From Hemileia vastatrix (Eukaryota > Basidiomycota > Pucciniomycetes > Pucciniales > Zaghouaniaceae): a stretch of DNA of 64,000 nucleotides. The notes beneath the pieces were generated by a model. The model saw only the letters and a list, made by a program, of their open reading frames with translations, was not told the DNA's origin and did no database searches. Positions 21,735 through 33,539 of this stretch are shown in pieces. The translations under genes were made by a program, and so were the position numbers. Every line of letters begins with the position of its first letter. Position 1 is the first letter of the stretch. Location of the stretch: contig JASXTE010000017.1 of NCBI GenBank assembly GCA_030280995.1, forward strand, positions 11,432,498-11,496,497. Direction: 5' to 3'.

Positions 21735-24344
21735 ATGTCTTCTTCTGCTGTTGCTTCTGGATCTTCTAACCCTCTTACTCCCTCAGTTAGAATTGTTTCT
21801 TGGGATGGCCCAAAGTTTGATGGGGAGGAGGTTAAATGGTTCATTAGCAGGTATGAAGCTGCTGCTGCTGTTGATGGTGCTTCTCATGTGGATATGGTGA
21901 AGCAAGTTAGGTTTTTTATTGCTGATAGGGAGGTGGAAAAAGAGGTTATTGCTATGCAGGCATTCAAGGACAAGGATTGGGTTAAGCTTTCTAAAGCTAT
22001 GGTTGATAGATGGGGTGTTAGGTTTACTATGATGGACCTCAATAAAATTGTTGGAGACTGGCAAGCAAAAGGTGGAGTTTCTTCTATGGCTGACTTCAAA
22101 AAGCTCTGTGTTCAGTTTGATGAAGTGGTGGAATATCTTATTCTGGTGGACGAGTTAGTGCATGAGAACCAAGCAAAAGATTTGTTTTGGACAGCATGCA
22201 GCAGGGATATTCGAATGGATGTCTTGAAGGATCTTTCAAGAAAAGATTTGATGAAGGAACTGCCTAATGGTGAGCAGAAACTGCTGGCTCTGGAGGTTAT
22301 CAAAGAGAACATTCAGGCCCATCTAAAGTTATTGGTGTTGGACAAATATCAAGAGTCTTGCACTCAATATGTTAGCAAGGTTAGCGAAGTTTTGGCCAAA
22401 AACAACAATATTATGGTCAAAGCCCAGGAGGCCAAGAAGGCACAAATGGGATTACCTGCTGCTAAAGTTGAGGGTAATGTGGATAATAAGATGGTCGATC
22501 ACCTGGCCAATTTAACGAAACAGTTAAAAATATTTGTTCAAGAAACCCAGAAGGCCAATAAGGCCCCAATCGCTTCTTCGTCGACGTCAACTTCTTATCA
22601 GTCTAGAGGGTATGAACGTCGAAATTATAATGGCAATAACAACGGTAACCGCTTCCTAGGCAATGGGAGAAATGGTGGGAATGGTGGTAATGGATATAGA
22701 GGTGGCTATGATGAGCCAAAGGTGTGCTCCTATTGTAATAGGAGGGGGCCCAGAGCAACAGTTTGTTTTGCTCTTGATAAGGATATGGATGCTGGGCGAG
22801 TTTTATTTGATGGTAAAGTTTATAAATTTCCTGATGGTTTGTTCATCAAGCCCAGTGATGGACAGTCTCCTTCTGATTTGGTCAGAAGAAGTTTAACGGC
22901 TGAAAGGAGAGCCAGATTTGAAGAGGTGACAGATGAAGATGTTAATGCCAAGGGTGGCAAAAATGGTAATGGTAATGGTGGAAAAGCTGACAAGGGCAAG
23001 GAGAAAGAGGTCAGTAAAGCCACATTTTCTACTTCTTTTGGTGGTTTAGAGCTGGTGACCGTTGCCCAGGTGGAGGGTAGCTGTATGGCTGGCAAATATG
23101 ATGTTAATGCTGCTAGAAGAGAAGCTGCTACTAAGGCAAAAAGTAGCATTCAGAGCCAATTGAGGGCTAATCCTGGCAAGGCCAATAACAAAGTGAACCC
23201 TTACTCTAAGGACAAGAATTCTAGTGCTCAAACTGCCGCCAACAAATTGAACCCTTACTCTAAGGACGAATTATATAAAAAGCAGAAGGGGATTGCTGAT
23301 ATGGGGCCCCCTAGTTATGGCAAGTTTGATTTAAATGGTGAGCCTATGCCAGAGGATGATTCGGATTCTGAGGAGGACGTACCATTGGCGTCTCTACCCA
23401 GACCAAGTTTTAGCGGTCCCATCCCAATGGAGGGAGTAAGAAGGACTAGCGATGGATCAGGATTAGTGCAAGAAGCTGGTGACGGAGTTAGGGTTATAGA
23501 AAGTGAAGATATTATAATGGGGGGTGAAGATGGCTTGGTTGGACCTCAAGAGGTACCCAGGGCCAAGGTTGTTAAATCAAATGTCCAGTATGAGCGGCCA
23601 GTAGTTTCTGGTCAAGCTAATGCGATGGACGCAGTTTTGAATAGGGTGAATCAACTTCAGATTCCCTTATCTTTGGGGGAGTTATTTACGATTAGTCCGG
23701 CGCTTGCTGAAAAGCAAAAGAAGCATTTGATGAGGCGTCGGGTTTCCACTGGAGAGGTGGAATATATTTGTGAAAATGCCGAAAAGTTTGGGGAAGATGT
23801 AGATACTCATTTTTCCGCTCCCCTGGGTTACCTGGTGGTAACTCTTAATGGTAAAGAAGTTAAGGCCTTGGTCGATTCAGGGTCTCAAATTAATTTAATT
23901 TAATTGGAGCAAGCCACAAGTATAGGCTTGCCAATTAAAAGTGGGACTGGGGGAAACCTCAGAGGTATTGGAGGGCATGCAACAGAGCTAATGGGTACAG
24001 CTGAGCATTTCAGGTTAGGCATTGGTGGATCTGTTGGTAAGTTTCACTTTTATGTGGCCAGAGGAGCAGTCAAAACTGTTCTGGGTGGTCCTTTTTTGAT
24101 GGATTTTGAGGCCAGGATAGGGTATCAAGCTGGCATGGGGATTAGTTTGGAAATCACCGGTGAAGATATGCGGAGGTTACATATGCGGTTAGCGCCTCCT
24201 GGAGATGAAGGTTGGGAAACACGGCCAGGGATTACTACTCTGTGCCAGTGTTGTGTATGCACCAAGAAGCGGCATATTAAACGGACGGCTTCTGGTGAAT
24301 TATGTTTGTTGGAAAGGGATGGATGCCCTCATTTTTTGGGGTAG
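21735..24344 (+). pseudogene. gag-pro: Element C gag-protease, one nonsense codon
   Basis: ATG at 21735 follows the leader. The frame encodes a gag with a capsid-like N-terminal half, a glycine/asparagine-rich region around 22610-22700, and a zinc knuckle (CSYCNRRG-P-R-A-T-V-C) whose histidine is proline here but histidine in element D. The protease motif ALVDSGSQ lies near 23865-23890. It is followed at once by a TAA (23901-23903); D has a serine codon there, so this is a lesion. The same frame then runs to a TAG at 24342-24344, immediately after a TTTTTTG slippery sequence that leads into pol. The TAG is shared by both copies and is probably the natural end of Gag-Pro. Confidence 0.88.
24332..24344 (+). 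promoter_or_regulatory. Candidate -1 ribosomal frameshift site between gag-pro and pol
   Basis: T TTT TTG in the gag-pro frame fits the X XXY YYZ pattern and is followed by one codon and a TAG. Slipping back one base enters the pol frame. Element D has the same heptamer and the same TAG at 61522-61534 on the minus strand. Confidence 0.65.
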
Positions 24345-24597
24345 CAGGGGCTGATCACTCTAATGTTGTAATCTCTCCTCAGGATGAGATCCCGGATTGC
24401 AATAGGTCAGCTCACTTGGAGATAATTCAAGTGGATTCTCAATTATTGTCTGTTAATATTACTTTGGAGTGCAAATACGTTTTGGACTTTTCTATATGTT
24501 TATTGGATTTACCCAGTTTTTCTATTAAATTTAAAAATGGTGAAAAAGGCAAAATGGGCCAAATTAGGTTGGATAAAAATTGGAAGGGTATGTTTTA

Positions 24598-24922
24598 TGA
24601 TCTCCAGCAAGAGGGTAAACTGCAAAAATCTTATCAAAACTCGATTAAAAATCTCAGTATAAGTAAAACACAAAAAAATAATTTATGTGAAAATGTTATT
24701 CCGGACCTCCAGCAAGAGGTTAAACTGCAAGTATCTCCTTCTATTCTGGACCTCCAGCAAGAGTTTAAACTGCAATTATCTCCTTCTATTTTGGACCTCC
24801 AGCAAGAGGGCAAACTGCAAAAATCACATCAAAATCCGATTAAAAATCTCAGTATAATTAAAACACAAAAAAATAATTTTTGTGAAAATTCAATTCCGGT
24901 CCTCCAGCAAGAGGTTAAACTG
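24598..24922 (+). repeat. Five hairpin-motif repeats within element C pol
   Basis: The motif (G)CCTCCAGCAAGAGG-(G/T)TAAACTG occurs at about 24598, 24704, 24749, 24794 and 24899. It encodes DLQQE(G/V/F)KLQ-like peptides. Two further copies lie at 26901 and 26958. The CCTC and GAGG arms can pair around a 6-base loop. Confidence 0.85.
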
Positions 24923-27900
24923 CCAACTTTCTTTACGGGTGATTTACTGTTGGATAAGGGAAGCAAAGGTGTTGGAAAATCTGTTTATAAATTAGACGAG
25001 GGAAAGGAGAAAAGGGTAAAATTTAAAAATAAAATAAAATATTTTTCTAATTTTTCTTATTCTGATTCTGACGATGAAGAAGATTTATTTAATGAAATTT
25101 TTAATGGCGATACAAAAGAAAATGTTTTACCTCAAGTTTATTTAGATGTGGACGCAGCCAAATATAAGAAAGTAGCAAATAAAGTTCGACCTATTAATGA
25201 ACCGCTACCTGCCGAATTAAATCCACCCTTGAGAAGACCAAGGTTATCAAGAGATCCTTATGAAAGTCCCTTGGTAAAGAATCCGCCTGAATTTTCTGAG
25301 ACGTCAAGAATCACTTTTGAGAGACTGGGTGTTGTTAATTTTGGACCTGATGGTTGGTTGTCTGGTGAAGAGAAGAAGTTGTTGTTGGATGTGATGGTCA
25401 AGCGAGAGAAGGCCATCGCTTTTGTAGAAGAGGAGAGGGGTGTGTTGAAGCATTCCTATGGGGAGCCTTACAAGATTCCTGTGGTATGTCATGAACCGTG
25501 GCAGCAGAAACCGATTCCTATTCCGGCCGCATTAAAAGAAGCCTATATTGAAGTTGTCAAAGAACGGATACGCACTGGACTGTATGAGCAATCAACGTCA
25601 AGTTATTCTAGTCCGGTATTTTGTATCAAGAAACCGAATGGCAAGCTTAGAGTTGTTCATGATCTTAGGGAATTAAATAGGGTTACAATAAAGGATGCTG
25701 GGATACCACCTAGTGCTGAGGAGTTTGTTGAAGCGTTTGCAGGGAGAGTGTGTTATGGTTTGGGAGATATTATGGGTGGATATGATGAGAGAGAGTTACA
25801 TCCAGACTCAAGGCCTCTCACTACATTCGATACGCCACTAGGACGTTTACAGTTAACAAGATTACCTCAAGGAGCAACAAATTCGGTTGCAGTTTATCAA
25901 GCTCAGATGGCTTGGATCCTTCAAGACGAAATTCCACAATATGCTGGAATCTTTATAGATGATGGAGGAATTAAGGGACCAACAACTGACTATGATAACC
26001 AGGTGTTGGAAGAGAATCCCGGGATACGCAAATTCATTTGGGAGTTTGCAATTACATTAGAAAGAATATTGTTTCGAATTGAAGAGGCTGGTTTAACTAT
26101 TTCAGGTTCAAAATTTTCATGTTGTGTTCCAGCCTTAGAAATATTAGGCCATGTGGTATGTAGAGAGGGTAGGATTATGTCCAAGAAGTAAGTTAACAAA
26201 ATTCAGTCCTGGCCAAGACCCAAGAATACAACCAAAGTTAGAGGGTTTTTAGGCGTTTGCGTATATGTTAGAATGTTTATTAAGGACTTTTCTTCATTGG
26301 CAGCTCCATTGAGACAATTGACGAGAAAGGATGCAGACTGGGAGTGGGATGAAGAGTGTGAGAAGGCGTTTGTGAAGTTGAAGGAGGTTGTAGGGAAGAA
26401 TTTAGTCCTGCACAAGTTGGATTATGGAAAAGAAGCTGGCAGAATTTATTTAGCAGTTGATTCAAGTCAGGTTGCAGCTGGGGCGGTTTTGTCTCAGATG
26501 GATAAAGCTGGTTACATCAGGCCAGTTAGGTATGAATCTGTAGTATTTACTGAGGTCGAATCAAGATATTCTCAACCAAAATTGGAATTATGTGGTGTGG
26601 CAAAAATACTGAAGAAACTTCAGCATATTTTGTGGGGGCAACATTTTGAGTTGCAAGTGGATGCAAAATCGTAAATCCAGATGATTAATTCCCCAAGTTT
26701 ACCGAACGCACCCATGACTAGATGGGTAGCTTTTATTCAACATTTTTCGTTCGATTTAGTTCATAAACCTGGCAAAACTTTTACTATGCCAGATGGTTTA
26801 TCAAGGAGACCACCCACTGAAGAAGATTCAGACTCAGAAGAGTTCGATGAAGATATACCTATTATCAAAGCCAGCACTAAAGGAGCTGAAGACTTTCCAT
26901 ACCTCCCCCATGAGGTTAAACTGGCAGGACTATTGTGTTTAGATTATGGTGATGATGACCTCCACCAAGAGGATAAACTGGAAAATAGTTTTTATGTTAA
27001 TAAAGGTGTTGGAAAAGGTGTAGATAAATTCGGTAGAAAGGAGGTAGAAGAAGATGTGGTGTATGTAGAGGAAGATGGATTAGTAGTGTGGGATAGTAGT
27101 AAGTTAAGGAATGGTGTATATGTTGGAGAATTAGAGAATTTAAATAAAAAGGTGGATAAAGAGAAAGAGGTATTTTCAAATACGGTTTACAAAGGATCCA
27201 AAGGTTCAGAAGAAAAACGTCAACATAGCTTGATTAAAGATTTATTTAGGGGTCAACGATTATTGGCTCATTCATGTGCAGGTGATATTGGTGATAGAGA
27301 AGTCCCTATTGATGTTATATTAATCGATTTTCAAGATGAAGTCTGGGGTCAGACTGGTTTTTATTTTTTGTTAGTCAAATATTTGTTGACTTTGGAGAGG
27401 CCAGAAGATTGTGAAGACAATGAATGGGTGGCTATCAAGAGGAAGTCATCTACGTTTTACCTATCTGGTCGACGTTTAATGAGGAGAAGGTATCCAAATC
27501 CTCAAGTAGTTATAACTCAAGAGAAGGGGCAAGAATTAGTTTTGAAATCACTGCATGAAGATCTTGGGCATAGAGGCGTTGGAGAAACGTTTAGAAGAAT
27601 TTCTGATCGATTTTGGTGGCCTGGCAGGCATGAAGATGGCTGTTAAACAGTGGGTTCAGTCATGCGAAGAATGTCAAAGACAAAGTTATTTAAGGCCAAA
27701 AGAACCTGGACGCGCGACTGGTGAATATACACTCTTTGGGAGAGTTAGTTTAGATGCCATTCATATAAAAGAGGGACGGTATAAATATTTAATTGTGGCC
27801 AGAGATGATTTATCTGGTTGGGTAGAGGCAGCGCCTCTTATTAATTTAACTGCCAAAAATGTGGCAGAATTTTTGTTGAATAATTGGGTATATAGGTATG

Positions 27901-28619
27901 GGGTGATGAAGTTGGTGACAGTAGATGGAGGTCCTGAATTTGGGACAGAGTTTAAAGAGGCCGTATTGAAAGTTGGATCAAAGGTTAGGGTAGCAACCCC
28001 ATATTATCCTGAAGCTGAAGGCATGGTTGAAAGAGGGCATCAAGTTATCAAGGATGCTTTAGTTAAAATGTGTGGGACAAGTGCCGAAAAGTGGAGGCAC
28101 TACTTACCTTTAGTTTTATTTGCTGATCGAATCACTGCCAAAAGGACGACCGGATTTTCACCTTATGAGCTTGTTTTTGGACAGAAAGCAGTTTTACCGG
28201 TTGATTTAGAAGCTGAATCATATCTTGGAGTTGACTGGGACACGGTCAAAACTACTGAAGAATTATTGTGTGCAAGAATGATGCAGCTAGAAAAGAAAGA
28301 AGAATATTTAGAAAAGGCATATTCGCGGATGATGAAGATCCGAAATCAATCAGTCAGATATTGGGATGAGCGGTTGGCACATCAATTAAGGAAACCTTTG
28401 AACCCAGGAGATATGGTCCTGGTGTATAATAGGAGTTTGGAAAGTCAGTGGGGAAAGATGTTTGCAGATAGGTGGAATGGACCGTATAAAATCAAGGAGC
28501 AAGTTTCCGGCGGTTCATATGTGCTAGAAGAGTTGGATGGAGTAGTATTGAAGAAGAGGGTAGCAGCCGATCAAGTGAAACGGTTCTATCCTAGAGGCAC
28601 CAGGAGTGCTGAAGTCTAA

Positions 28620-29692
28620 CTCCGAAATGAGGATAAACTACAATTTTAATGACATTTATCAAATTTTATGGATTCCTCCGCAATGAGGATAAACTATGAT
28701 ATTGACAAAATTTTATGAATAACTCCGAAATGAGGATAAACTACAATTTTAATGACTTTTATTAAATTTATACCTCCGCAACGAGGATAAACTATGATAT
28801 CAACGAAATTTTATGATGACCTCCGCAATGAGGATAAACTATCTTCTTTTTTATCAAAATACTTTACTATCAATACATTGTATATGGTCGACGAAACTAT
28901 GATGAAACTTAACGAAATTCAAGAAGACCTTCTTTGAAATTTTCAAAAAAACTTAAAATTCTTTAAATATGGGTGAAGATAGTGTTGGAAAATTTTTTAA
29001 AATTTATTGGAAGAAGTGTTCACAGGGGAACCTTCTTAATTTAATATTGGAAAGTGTGGGGGTAATTGATGGGCTGGCTGCTCTATACACAATTACCCCA
29101 TAATGTTCGTTTCCAAAATTTTCCCTGTTTCTAGTTGAATCCTGGCTTTGTCTTTTAATTTTAGGAAGTCCACTAAGACTATAAACTGGAACGAATCAAG
29201 AGACACAGCTCTCAACGCCGGATTCAAGATTCTTTTTATTTTATTTTGTTTTTGATTTTTTTTATGTTAGATTGTGATTTCTTTTCTTTTGAATTATTGT
29301 AAAGGTGATGCTCACTGGTGGTCTCTAATCATTTTGATAAATTGGAGGGAGCCCACCCAGTGATCATCATTATAAAAATTATCTTCTAAAAACTTTCATT
29401 TATTTTATTTTCTTTTCAATTTCTCAAAATTGTGTAACCACATCAAGTTGCACTTGGATGTGGGTATGATGTCGAGGGTACGGCTCATCAAATGGCCGGG
29501 GGGCATCTTTTAAAATTTTATTTAAAAAAAAAAATTTTTTTATTACTTTTTTTTATCTTTCTTTACACATTCATTTATCTTTCTTTAAAATTAAATTTTA
29601 ACTTTTATTTCAAAACTATTTTTTTCTAAGATCTTTTATTTTAAATTAAAAACAAAATTAAAATTAAAAAAAAAATAAAAATAAAAAAAAAA

Positions 29693-29723
<31 letters not shown>

Positions 29724-31572
29724 AAATATAAAAAAAATAAATAAATAAATAAATAAATAAATAAAAAATAAAAAAAATAAATAAAAAATAAAAAATAAAA
29801 AATAAAAAAAAATAAAAATAAAAATTAATTAATTAAATTAAAATTATTATTATATTTCTTAGTTTTATTTTTTAGTTTTCATTCTTTTTAGTTTTATTCA
29901 TTTAGTTTAGAAAGGAAACAGGGTCTAGGGGAACTCAATACCTATGGGATTTTACTTCAAGACAGCTGTTAGTCCTCCAAGACTTTAAACTGGCTACTGT
30001 TCAAGACGTTCTTTAAGGTTTTTTTACATGTATTTTGGAGCTGTTAGTCCTCCAAGACTTTAAACTGGCTACTGTTCAAAACATTCTTTAAGGTTTTTTA
30101 TACAACTTTTGGAGCTGTTAGTCCTCCATGACTTTAAACTGGCTACTGTGCAAGACGTTCTTTAAGGTTTTTTATACGTATTTTGGATCTGTTAGTCCTC
30201 CAAGACTTTAAACTGGCTACTGTTCAAAACATTCTTTAAGGTTTTTTTTATACGAATTTTGGAGCCGTTAGTCCTCCAAGACTTTAAACTGGCTAAATTT
30301 CAAGACTGTCATTAAAGATTTTATATTGGAGCTGTTAGTCCTTCAAGACTTTAAACTGAATTTCAAGGATGTTCAAGATTATATGGATATTTTTGGAGAC
30401 GGATGTTTTATATTTTTTTTTATCAATCAAAGTTAGGTCCACCAAGACCCTAAACTGGACTATTATCAAGCTGTTGGGTCCACCATGACCTTAAACTGGA
30501 TTTCTTATCGATCAAATGTTTGGTCCACCATGACTTTAAACTGGTAGTTCATTCATTGTTTAGTCCACTATGACTTTAAACTGGAAAATTAATATCTGCA
30601 GGATAATTCAACATTCATTGGTCCACTATGGCCTTATACTGGATTACTTGTCGATCAAATTTTTGGTCCACTATGACATTAAACTGGATTATCAAATTTA
30701 TTCAATCTTTGGTCAAGCCTAGGCCTTACTTAGGAGTATATCAAGTTATTTATGCACCTAAACGATCTTTGGTCCACCAAGACCAATAAACTGGCAATCA
30801 ATTATATGTTTGGTCCACCAAGACTTTAAACTGGAATGTCAATCTTGTTTGGATAACTCATTTCAATATTTTAATTTATCACTGTCCACTAAGACTCTAA
30901 ACTGGTTATTCAATTATTTCTGGAATTGAGTGCTGATAAGCTTTAGGAGGTTAAAATTTTAGGTGGTGATGATGCTAAGGAAAGCATAATGGTTAATTAG
31001 GTGAAATTTTTGGCGCTTTAACATGGTCTAAAGTTAATATTATTATTGGAAGCCTGGCAAAAGTATTTTATGGGTTTGCTGTATAGCAAAATTTGAAAAT
31101 TGTGATGAAGGAATCAGAAGTTAGAATGGTAGTTAGATTTTAGGGAATGATTTTTTTTAGTGCCTCAGTGTTAGGCAATTTTTGGTGTGAAGCTTGGAGG
31201 ACCTTATGGCGAGATTGGAATCATAGAATTCGGCTCAGTGGGGGGCCCTATGAGGTTGGAATCAGGAGTATTCGGCTCATAGGAAGATCCACTCTCTCAA
31301 TGCTGTGACAAGAAGGAAGACTGGTATATGGGAGTCTGAAGGGATTCAAACCTTGCTCTCAGTAGTGGAATCATCACAAGATTTATATTATTTTATTTTA
31401 TGTTATATCAAGCCAGAGAAGAAGAAACAAAGTTTTTATTATAAAGAATTAAAAGAAGACCAGCTAAAACAAATTTATCAAATTATTTTATTAGAAAAGA
31501 TAATTCTTTTGGAATTGCTCAACCACTTATGCAAAGTTTTAAGAATGGGGACATTCTCAATTGGAGGGAGGA
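28620..31572 (+). repeat. Element C noncoding 3' region with a large hairpin-motif array
   Basis: This ~2.9-kb stretch has no convincing gene. Five motif copies of the type CTCCGCAATGAGGATAAACTA lie at 28618-28841, one at about 29166, and roughly fifteen of the types AGTCCTCCAAGACTTTAAAC and GGTCCACCAAGACCNTAAAC lie at 29970-30905. The first part of the latter also forms ~70-85-bp tandem units. 29640-29850 is an AT-only stretch with an AAAT microsatellite. GAGGGAGGA at 31563-31571 would serve as polypurine tract before the 3' LTR. Confidence 0.82.
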
Positions 31573-32655
31573 TGTGGTAGCCTAAAGTTTAGTATGGCAC
31601 CTAAGTAAGTAAATGGAGTTATTACGGCGTGCAAGATTGGTGTTATTATTTTTTTATAAAAGGGTTTTATTTAATTTATTTGAGTTTTAAATATGAAGAA
31701 ATTGGTCAAGAGCAAATGCCTACGCGAAAACAATTTATTTTATGGTCTGAAGAGTTTATAAGTATCAAGTCGAGTCACTCAAGAACCTTGGGAAATTTTC
31801 CCAGAATTTTTACTATTTTTCCTATATTTTTAAATGAATTTTAAAGTTTTATAGAAATATTTACGTTTTTAGAAATTACTTAACTTTAATGAATTTCACA
31901 GGGTGATTAGAGCTGCGCAGACTACGAAAATTATTTGGAATGTAAAGGGAAAGTGGCTCTATTATGTGTAATTTTTCTAGATTTTTTATTATAGTTTTAA
32001 AGGTTCTAATTGAGTCCGGACGGACTCCGTTCGGACTCCGCTTCGGCTCCATATGGGCTCCAGATTGACTCTGGGTGAGCTCTGGAGGGGAAAACTTAGG
32101 CATGTGACTAGGTATACTTAAGAGCCTCTCAAACTCGAAATTGAGGGGGGGGGACACATCATACAGCTTAATCATTAACCACCACGGTCTCATTTTTTAT
32201 TACTCAACAAATTAAATAAATTTGTAATACCCTTATAACTTTATATTTTATATATAACATTTTAGAAATACCACTCAAAAATTTAAAACACACTTCATAC
32301 AGGGTATCTTTAGAAAGGTCTTCATTGCTGGGACTTGATTATTGCTGTCTCATAAAAATTCAAATTATTATAAAAACATAAAAGTCAATCTTTTCAGATC
32401 TTTCACTGGTACACCTTAATTGTTGTTATCAGTATTTCTTTCTCAACAGCCACTTTCTTTAAATCTCAATAAGCGTTAATTATTTTAGAGTTTCATTATT
32501 TTTATCAATCAGATCCAAGTAGACTGGTTAGCTTAGTGATTTAGAATTCCCATTTTGTTATTTTTTATTGGAAGGACGGGGTTTTCAGCTAAATCCACAC
32601 ATCTCCTCCGGATTCTGCTTACAGCAAGGCGACTGTAAGAGTTTACCTTACCATA
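31573..32655 (+). repeat. Element C 3' LTR
   Basis: Nearly identical to 20463-21557, lacking one 12-bp GGACTCCG-type unit. It is followed by the ACGT target duplication and then by the gag of element B. Confidence 0.93.
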
Positions 32656-32659
32656 ACGT

Positions 32660-33000
32660 TACAAGAGCAAATTCACTCCCTCTCAACCCTATTGAATACA
32701 CTAACAATAAGAGTAAACAATATGGTAGACCAGATCAACAATCTGGAGAAAAGGGCGGCACAGGGCTTTATAGAAGTCAACCAGGCTCTAGTGGATATAA
32801 GGTCTCATTAACAACCAGTGGCACCAAATACCACAGCAACACCTCCAGCCCCAGAAGAGGACCAAAAAATAACAGTCAGCAAATGGAAGTGGGATTGGTA
32901 TGCCCAAAACTACAACAACCCTCCTCAACAGGGATTCAGCAGTTACCCTTACAGGGGAAAGCCAAGGAGAGGCAGGGGAAATGGAATAAGACCATGGTAA
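32660..33000 (+). other. Second open frame overlapping element B gag (coiled-coil plus basic tail)
   Basis: In the frame one base ahead of gag, this stretch reads with leucine/isoleucine heptads (LQEQIHSLSTLLNTL, then VNNMVDQINNLEKR). It has one TAA at 32809-32811, then a proline-rich part and a basic tail (YPYRGKPRRGRG) ending at TAA 32998-33000. If element C is removed, the frame extends back to ATG 20435. Element A has a comparable basic stretch (HPYQGGKRRRK near 48-80) in the same relative frame. It may be an overlapping gene or the true N-terminal gag reached by frameshift. Confidence 0.45.
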
Positions 33001-33539
33001 GTCATCCATCTTCTCAGGATCAATTATATAATCCTAACAATGAATTACTTATAGGTAATAAAATTGATAGAGAGGTATTGGATATAATTGAGAAGGATTT
33101 AAAGAATTATTCATTTGAAAATAACATTTTAGACTTGTCTTTCAATGAGGAAAATGTACATAGTTTTATTGAACACCAAGAAAATATTATTAATATAAAA
33201 ATGGAATCAAATGAATTAAATCTTGGCCCTGATGATGAGTCTTCTTAATTGGACACAGACAAAATTGAATATTTTCTAAAAGAAAATCCAATGGAATCAA
33301 AAATAATTAGTAAATTATTATTAAGAATTGAAAAATTGGAAGAATTCTCTAGAGAGTCCAACAATAATACAGAAAGTGTATTATTAAACCTCACACAATC
33401 ATTGAGTACAACAGCCAATAGATTAAAAATTATTGAGAATTCAAATAATGAATTAATCAATGAAAACAACAGATTAAACTCTGAGATTGAAAATTTAGAA
33501 AATAAATTAGAACATTCTCAGAATATTATGGCTACCATA

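Larger units (their letters stand above)
24302..28619 (+). pseudogene. pol: Element C pol: RT, RNase H, integrase; two nonsense codons and one frameshift
   Basis: After a variable N-terminal region with five DLQQExKLQ-like peptides (24600-24925), the RT domain runs from about 25450 to 26170 (KPNGKLRVVHDLRELNR, then FIDDGG as active site). RNase H follows (YLAVDSSQVAAGAVLSQ). Integrase has the H-H...C-C zinc region (LHEDLGHRG; CEECQRQ) and a complete triad: D in LDAIHIKEG, D in TVDGGPEFG, E in EGMVERGHQ. TAA codons interrupt at 26189-26191 and 26672-26674; D supports lysine and leucine there. A 4-bp difference from D near 27625 shifts the frame. Apart from these lesions the catalytic residues are in place. 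There is no chromodomain, unlike elements A and B. Confidence 0.88.
20463..32655 (+). mobile_element. Ty3/Gypsy retrotransposon C, complete with both LTRs, nested in element B gag
   Basis: LTRs of about 1,090 bp flank a 10-kb interior with gag, protease, RT, RNase H and integrase. The target duplication ACGT lies at 20459-20462 and 32656-32659 and interrupts the gag of element B. The two LTRs show about a dozen substitutions plus a 12-bp indel by eye. The interior has three nonsense codons, one frameshift and a damaged zinc knuckle, so this copy probably moved using proteins from another one. A ~2.9-kb noncoding block separates pol from the 3' LTR, which is unusually long. Element D (minus strand, 51931-64000) is a relative. 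Confidence 0.95.

Noticed and set aside
21783..23231. Several minus-strand frames opposite element C gag
   Set aside because: Shadows of the gag frame on the other strand with no protein-like features.
29640..29850. AT-only stretch as a possible origin or centromeric element
   Set aside because: It is a simple AAAT-type microsatellite within a retrotransposon noncoding region; nothing further supports another role.
28618..30905. Repeat array of element C as a CRISPR-like array
   Set aside because: Spacing is irregular, repeats vary in sequence in a structured way, the host is eukaryotic and no cas genes are present.
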